In this document: positions 59,101 through 64,000 of the stretch, piece by piece
Position numbering within the stretch: position 1 is the first letter of the stretch
Layout: each line of letters starts with the position of its first letter
NCBI RefSeq assembly: GCF_047495875.1
Contig: NC_092459.1
Span: 11,908,965-11,972,964 of the forward strand
Direction of reading: 5' to 3'
DNA: 64,000 nt
DNA from: Pithys albifrons albifrons
Taxonomy: Eukaryota > Chordata > Aves > Passeriformes > Thamnophilidae
Notes under the pieces: model-generated
Database searches by the model: none
What the model was told of the DNA's origin: nothing
The model's input: only the letters and a program-made list of their open reading frames with translations
Translations under genes and position numbers: made by a program

Positions 59101-62100
59101 TAAACGTACACCTTCTGTGATTCACCCAACCCTGTGTTTCCAAAAATAAATAGACAGTAAGTACAGATATTCAAAAGGCAAATGAAAATGGGGGAACAAT
59201 GCAAATTCATGATGTAGTGATACATCACTCAAAATTTGCTGGCACCTTTAAAAACATAGAAAGGAAAAGGCACAATGGATACTAAAATTATAGAGAAATG
59301 CTTTTAGTAGTTTCTAGAAGATTTATGTATATTTCCTAACATTTCAGATTTCTGATTTTCCTTGGTACCTTTAGGTGGTTTTCTGAGAAGTTTCCTTCTG
59401 AACACAAGAGAAATATTTTCTTTTGAGCCTTTGAACAGAAGAATGCAAGTCTTGATCCATGGACAAAATTGCCAAACCATCTTGTTTACTAGGTCTGTTT
59501 AGATAGATTAATAAAATTTGAAAGACTTCAGCCAACAAGATTTTCAAGGGCACCCAAGGATTTTAGACCTGTCATCTCCTTTGCCACTAAGAGGAGAAAA
59601 GTATACTAAATAAACCAGTAAGTCAGCTCCTTAAAAGAGCACTGAAAGCTTTCTTATGCATATGCCAATATAAAACCTGGAATTGTATCAACACTGATTT
59701 CTTAAATTATTAAAGAAGATACAATTTAGGTAGTAATAGAAAAAATAAAATTTTCCATAGGGGGAAAAAAACAAAAAAAAGTACAAATGAAATTATTTTT
59801 ATTTATTGCAGCCGGTTTCATGCAATCATTCATTGTCATGGCTTGTATTTGCCACATACTTGCATATTTTTCCTCAGAATATGGAACAGAACTCATACCA
59901 TAAGTGCTGGCTGTAAATGGTAACTGAAGGAAACAAATAGAGATATAAGCAGATGGGGATTATACAGAAGCAGCCCTTTGACGGTGGAATAAGTTACCAT
60001 CCTCAGCCTGCCACCAACTGCTTATCATGCCCTCATCTCAGAGGTTATACAACCTTCCAGCAGAGTTGCTGAAGGGGAAATTAATGTATCTGCTGCAAAC
60101 AAGGTAAGACAAGTTATCAAAATCCTAGCCAGCATAACCACGTTTTGACTGAGACAGATTAGAGAGCTTGCATGGGGCAGGTGCCTCTGCAGGTATGCAA
60201 AAGCAGGAGCCTTCAAATAAAGGACCATCCAACCAAGGACCCAAAAGCCATGTCTGCTAGCATGAAAGGATCCAGAACACAACATTTACCTGAGCTTAAA
60301 ACACATTCTTCAGACCTTGTTATCCTACTGCAGGCAGTTGATATTCAAGGGGCTGGGCACAGAGTAGGAATTGCCTCAGGGAAGTAGTCCTGAAAGGCAA
60401 AGTTAATATTTCACATAATATTTTTAAAACCATACTTGTGCTGGTAGATTTCATTGAATAGGAGTACATGAAATCCTTGCAATCTTTGGAACTCTTTTGG
60501 TATACTGACTATAAACAGATATTATTCTCCATTTCCTCAGTTCTTCGTTCCTGGTCATTTATTTGACAATCACCTGTTGCACAATTTGGCACCAAATCCT
60601 TGGCATAAATGGCTTTGATAAAATTCCAGGTGCTCCTCTGGTTTGTTTGGGTTTTTTTACCAAGTAATGGCTCCCCAAATTCATGTGATTTGGAAGTCTG
60701 TTTTAGTCACAAATGGATCACTAGCTTTGTTCTTTTGCTTTACTTTTCACAAAAAATACTGCCTTTCTTATAACATTCATTCTTCTCATGCTCCGGACTG
60801 AGCCAGGATCCTTTTCAGTTCTTTGTCTGCCTTTCTATAAAGCACAGAGAAATCAAAAGGTCTGATTTTTAGACCTGGAACTTGTAAACTATTTTTGTGT
60901 TCATAATACTGGGAAAAGAGATCACATGAAATTATCAAAAGCCTCAGCAAAGAAAATCAGAAAGAATATCAGAGATTAAACACAACATAGTTTAATTGAA
61001 GGATCTGTCTACCCAGAGGAGGTATATCCTTCTATTGATGATGCTATAGGTAAAGAAGCTCAGCTCCTTCATTCCCTAATGTGTGGATTTCCCTAATCTT
61101 GATGCCAGCTGTGTTGCTACACTGTTATTACTGTATAGGAAGGGGGATAATGCCATTGAAATTATGCTTCCACTTTTTGACTGAGATAGCCTTTGAATAA
61201 ATGAAGAGATTAAAGTTCCTCTGTATTAGATTACCAATTGCTGACTCTTTCAGAATCACAATTTACATGATGTTAAGGTCAGGAAAAACCAGTAGCATAT
61301 AGAAAGAAAAAATACCAGCTCTTCCCAGATCCAGGAAGTGTTGCTAAGGCTTAGAGGACAGGACTGTTTCAGAAGATCCATATTAAGGATTTTCAGCATT
61401 GTAAAGAGAAATTAGTTATGTCAACCTAAGGAAGAAGGAAAAGGCCTGGCTGGAACAGATTGATTCTACTTTAGGATGGAGTAACTGAGTAGGAAGGAAG
61501 AAGAGTGGTCCAAAGAGCAAGTGAAGTGATCTCAGGAGCAAGGTAGTCTGTTCCCAGCTGCTATGAAGGAAACAGTTTGCATAAAGGAAAGGGAACAAAG
61601 ACTGCTGCTTCTTGTAAAGCCAGTCAGGAAGGGGTTTCCTTTCCTGGCTTTCCCTTTACTGCTATTTCCCCCCAACTTTTACACTGCTAAAGTTTGGACA
61701 AGACCTACTGAGAATGTAAATGAGGTCAGGGGCAAAGTCTCTCAGCCTAGGATAGCACATCAACTTTGATGTTCTACAGAAGAGAGTTTAGCTTGATTTG
61801 ATATGCAGCCATTTCAAAAGATCTCACATAATTTAAGAGCACTTTTATTCATAATTTAGTTATGGACCAAATTGTAGTAAAAGTAGAAATTTTGCTGGCC
61901 CCCAGATTACAGACATCATTATTTTTATGTCCCAGAAACCCTTCAGGACTATATTTTTAGTCTGTCTGAGCTTCTGTAGCATCCCTGAAAGGCATCCTGT
62001 TATGGAGTAAATAGCAAGAAAAAAAGCACATGATTCTGACATGCAAGAGCCCAGAGATATTATTAAAAGAAGTAAATCCCCCTCAATCTCCCTCAGCCAT

Positions 62101-64000
62101 TCCTTCTTCTCTCCTTTACATAAGGATGTGAACTCAAGACAGATTATTTCAAAAATATACCATAGGATTGTCATGACTAAGGCTACATTTATTCCAAAAA
62201 AATTAAATGGTATTAGAGTGAATTATCTGACCCAGACAACAAGCAGCACAGTTTGGCCATGTTCGTATCTTCAAAATCCAAAACAAGGTGTCATATCTAA
62301 ACTGCATGTTGGGAATTGGATTTGGCTATGTTACCTCCCAGTCTATGACTCAGAGTTGTTTAGGAGACTGTTAGTTGTCGCCTGCTGAAGGTATACCAAG
62401 TATCCCATTAATAATTAGATTGTGCTTGTACCCTGACACAGTTTAGTATATTAAAATAGCTGTAATCTGAGTGACCATTAGAGAGAAAACTTAAAATCCA
62501 TCTGGGGTAGAAATCAGTCAGTCTGATCACAAAAGCCACATTGGCAACTGCATCATTATTGTCTCTAAATCAGGCTTCCCAGTAGGACTTATCTCCCATA
62601 TTATACTGTAGCAAAGGAGTGAGAGGGGAGGCCACGGTGACCCAAGGGAACATTCATCCAGCATGGCAAGCACAGAGCCTTGATACACACAGATGTGTGA
62701 GGAACCCAAAATACACCACATGGCTTAAAGGAAGCTCATTAATTACCACTGTATATTACTTTAATCAATAAACCCAACGTTATTCTATAGAGATATTCAA
62801 TCTGCAAAAAATATTTGTCATTAAAAATATTTTGACAGAAGATTCCCTGTTTGTTTCAATGTGTCATACTAACTGACTGCCACAGGGCAGAATAACATTG
62901 CCTAAAGCCTTTCTCCCTGTGGCAACTATTCTGCATGCAAGGCAGATGAATATTTGCTTTTCATTCTCTCACATTTTCTGCCACATTTCCTTCAAAGCTT
63001 TATTTTCCTGAAGTTTTGAACTGGTTATATTTTAATCCTTATCTGCCACTATGCAAGATATTTTGCTAGTTCACATAGCAGAAGAAAGAATGATTACACA
63101 AGACATAAATTGGGCTGGTTTCAAATGAAGCACCTCTCAAAGTATCCTTCTTGTCTCACCAGCTTTGCATTGCTTTCATTTCACTCAAGCAGTTAGACCC
63201 ACATCTCCAGCCAGCCTTAAGTGCTTGTTTAGAATGGAGCCAGGCCCAGTTTTGCTGAATAGAGATAAGCTTCTGTGACACCAAAAGGACTGTGCTTAGT
63301 GAGTCACAGAGGAATCTCTTTTTAATAAAATTATTTTTAAAAAGGTAATAGAACAATCTGAGTTCAGCATGTGTTCCATTGTTTTGGCTAAGCAAGGCTC
63401 TGGGGTACTGTTCAGCTGTTCCTGTTCCCATTGAAAGGTCCCAGTCAAGATACAATGAATCAGTGGAGTTATGAACATGAGAAATATCTCTTTTCTTGAA
63501 GCAAATAGAATGAGACTAACAGGAATCAGAATAAAAAAAAAAAAAAAGAAGTATACACTCTGTCCCACTGAAGTAAGGAAGAATGTTTGTCCTGATTTCA
63601 ATAAGTCTACAGCAAAAGTCTGAGAAAATTAAGCGGAAAACTGAAAGTCATGAATGGTAAAATGCCCAGAATTAAATAGAAATAAAAGATGAAACACGAA
63701 ATAGAGTGAAAATCTCCCCAGGATTAAAGAATTAATCTAATCTGGCAACAGTTTTGACAGTCTTCATAAAAGGAGAGATGTTTGTCGGAATATAATTAAG
63801 TCAAAATGTAGTCCAGTGGTTTGTAAGGCTTTGACAAGACCATAACAAAAAACATTGCAAAATAAATAGCAATTTATTTCTGAAATGTTTGTATTTTGCC
63901 CAGAGCAAGGGTGCTTAGTGCTTTCCTTATTCCAATTACTTTCTAAAATATATTCAGAGAGAAAACAGATAAGCAATACAAAACAGATAAGTTTCTGTTT
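56181..64000. other. Non-coding sequence, no gene recognised
   Basis: About 7.8 kb of AT-rich DNA to the window end. Local features: an A15 run preceded by T6 at 58441-58461, a G9-C-G3 run at 58633-58645, and an A15 run at 63533-63547. The largest frames, 61860-62174 (-, 104 codons), 62041-62388 (+, 115 codons), 63156-63455 (-, 99 codons) and 63296-63601 (-, 101 codons), overlap one another on opposite strands or in other frames and contain no recognisable domains. No RNA gene or transposon recognised. Confidence 0.5.

Noticed and set aside
1..64000. Search for CRISPR arrays, operons, phage modules or toxin-antitoxin pairs.
   Set aside because: No regularly spaced direct repeats, no dense same-strand coding and no ribosome binding sites. 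The sequence is vertebrate-like.

Overview
The window looks like AT-rich, non-coding nuclear DNA from a vertebrate, most likely a bird. The evidence for a bird is CR1 LINE copies carrying the avian-type 3' end (ATTCTGTG octamers), a class III (ERVL-like) solo LTR, and a thin scatter of very old CR1/L3, L2-like and MIR-like relics. No bacterial, plasmid or phage signature was seen: no operons, ribosome binding sites or dense coding. I could not identify a host protein-coding exon, tRNA, rRNA or CRISPR array. The many open frames of 60-134 codons have no recognisable domains and are expected by chance, apart from those inside transposable elements.

Layout: 1-2150 is plain sequence. 2154-3446 is a CR1 copy on the + strand with a decayed reverse transcriptase C-terminal half and an intact 3' tail. 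3447-15590 is plain except for a 41-bp-period duplication near 5.2 kb, a C10 run and a G-quadruplex motif at 15.0 kb. 15595-15965 is an old antisense CR1. 17088-17957 is a second CR1 of the same type as the first, on the - strand and cut off exactly at the reverse transcriptase FADD codons. 19575-20052 is a worn ERV-type LTR. 26322-26760 is an ancient antisense CR1/L3-type LINE. 31902-32543 is the clearest element: a solo LTR flanked by a perfect 5-bp target duplication (GTCCC) and containing a (TA)13 microsatellite. 33002-33095 and 38598-38665 are short antisense CR1 3' ends. 43049-43175 is an A/C-rich tract and 44515-44650 a G/T-rich tract with a canonical G-quadruplex. 46632-46747 is a CR1 3' end running into an (ATTCT)n microsatellite. 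50421-50640 is a probable L2-like LINE C-terminal remnant. 53983-54216 is a TAATTA/octamer cluster, and 56128-56180 a MIR-like core. The rest is unremarkable.

No genes work together here. The window reads as a gene desert or large intron whose history is LINE and LTR insertion, solo-LTR formation, microsatellite growth on element tails, and slow decay. I found no new multi-gene system. The observations most worth following are the solo LTR with its related older copy, the L2-like relic, and a few candidate regulatory or non-B-DNA sites. Family names come from recognising sequence patterns, not from a database search.
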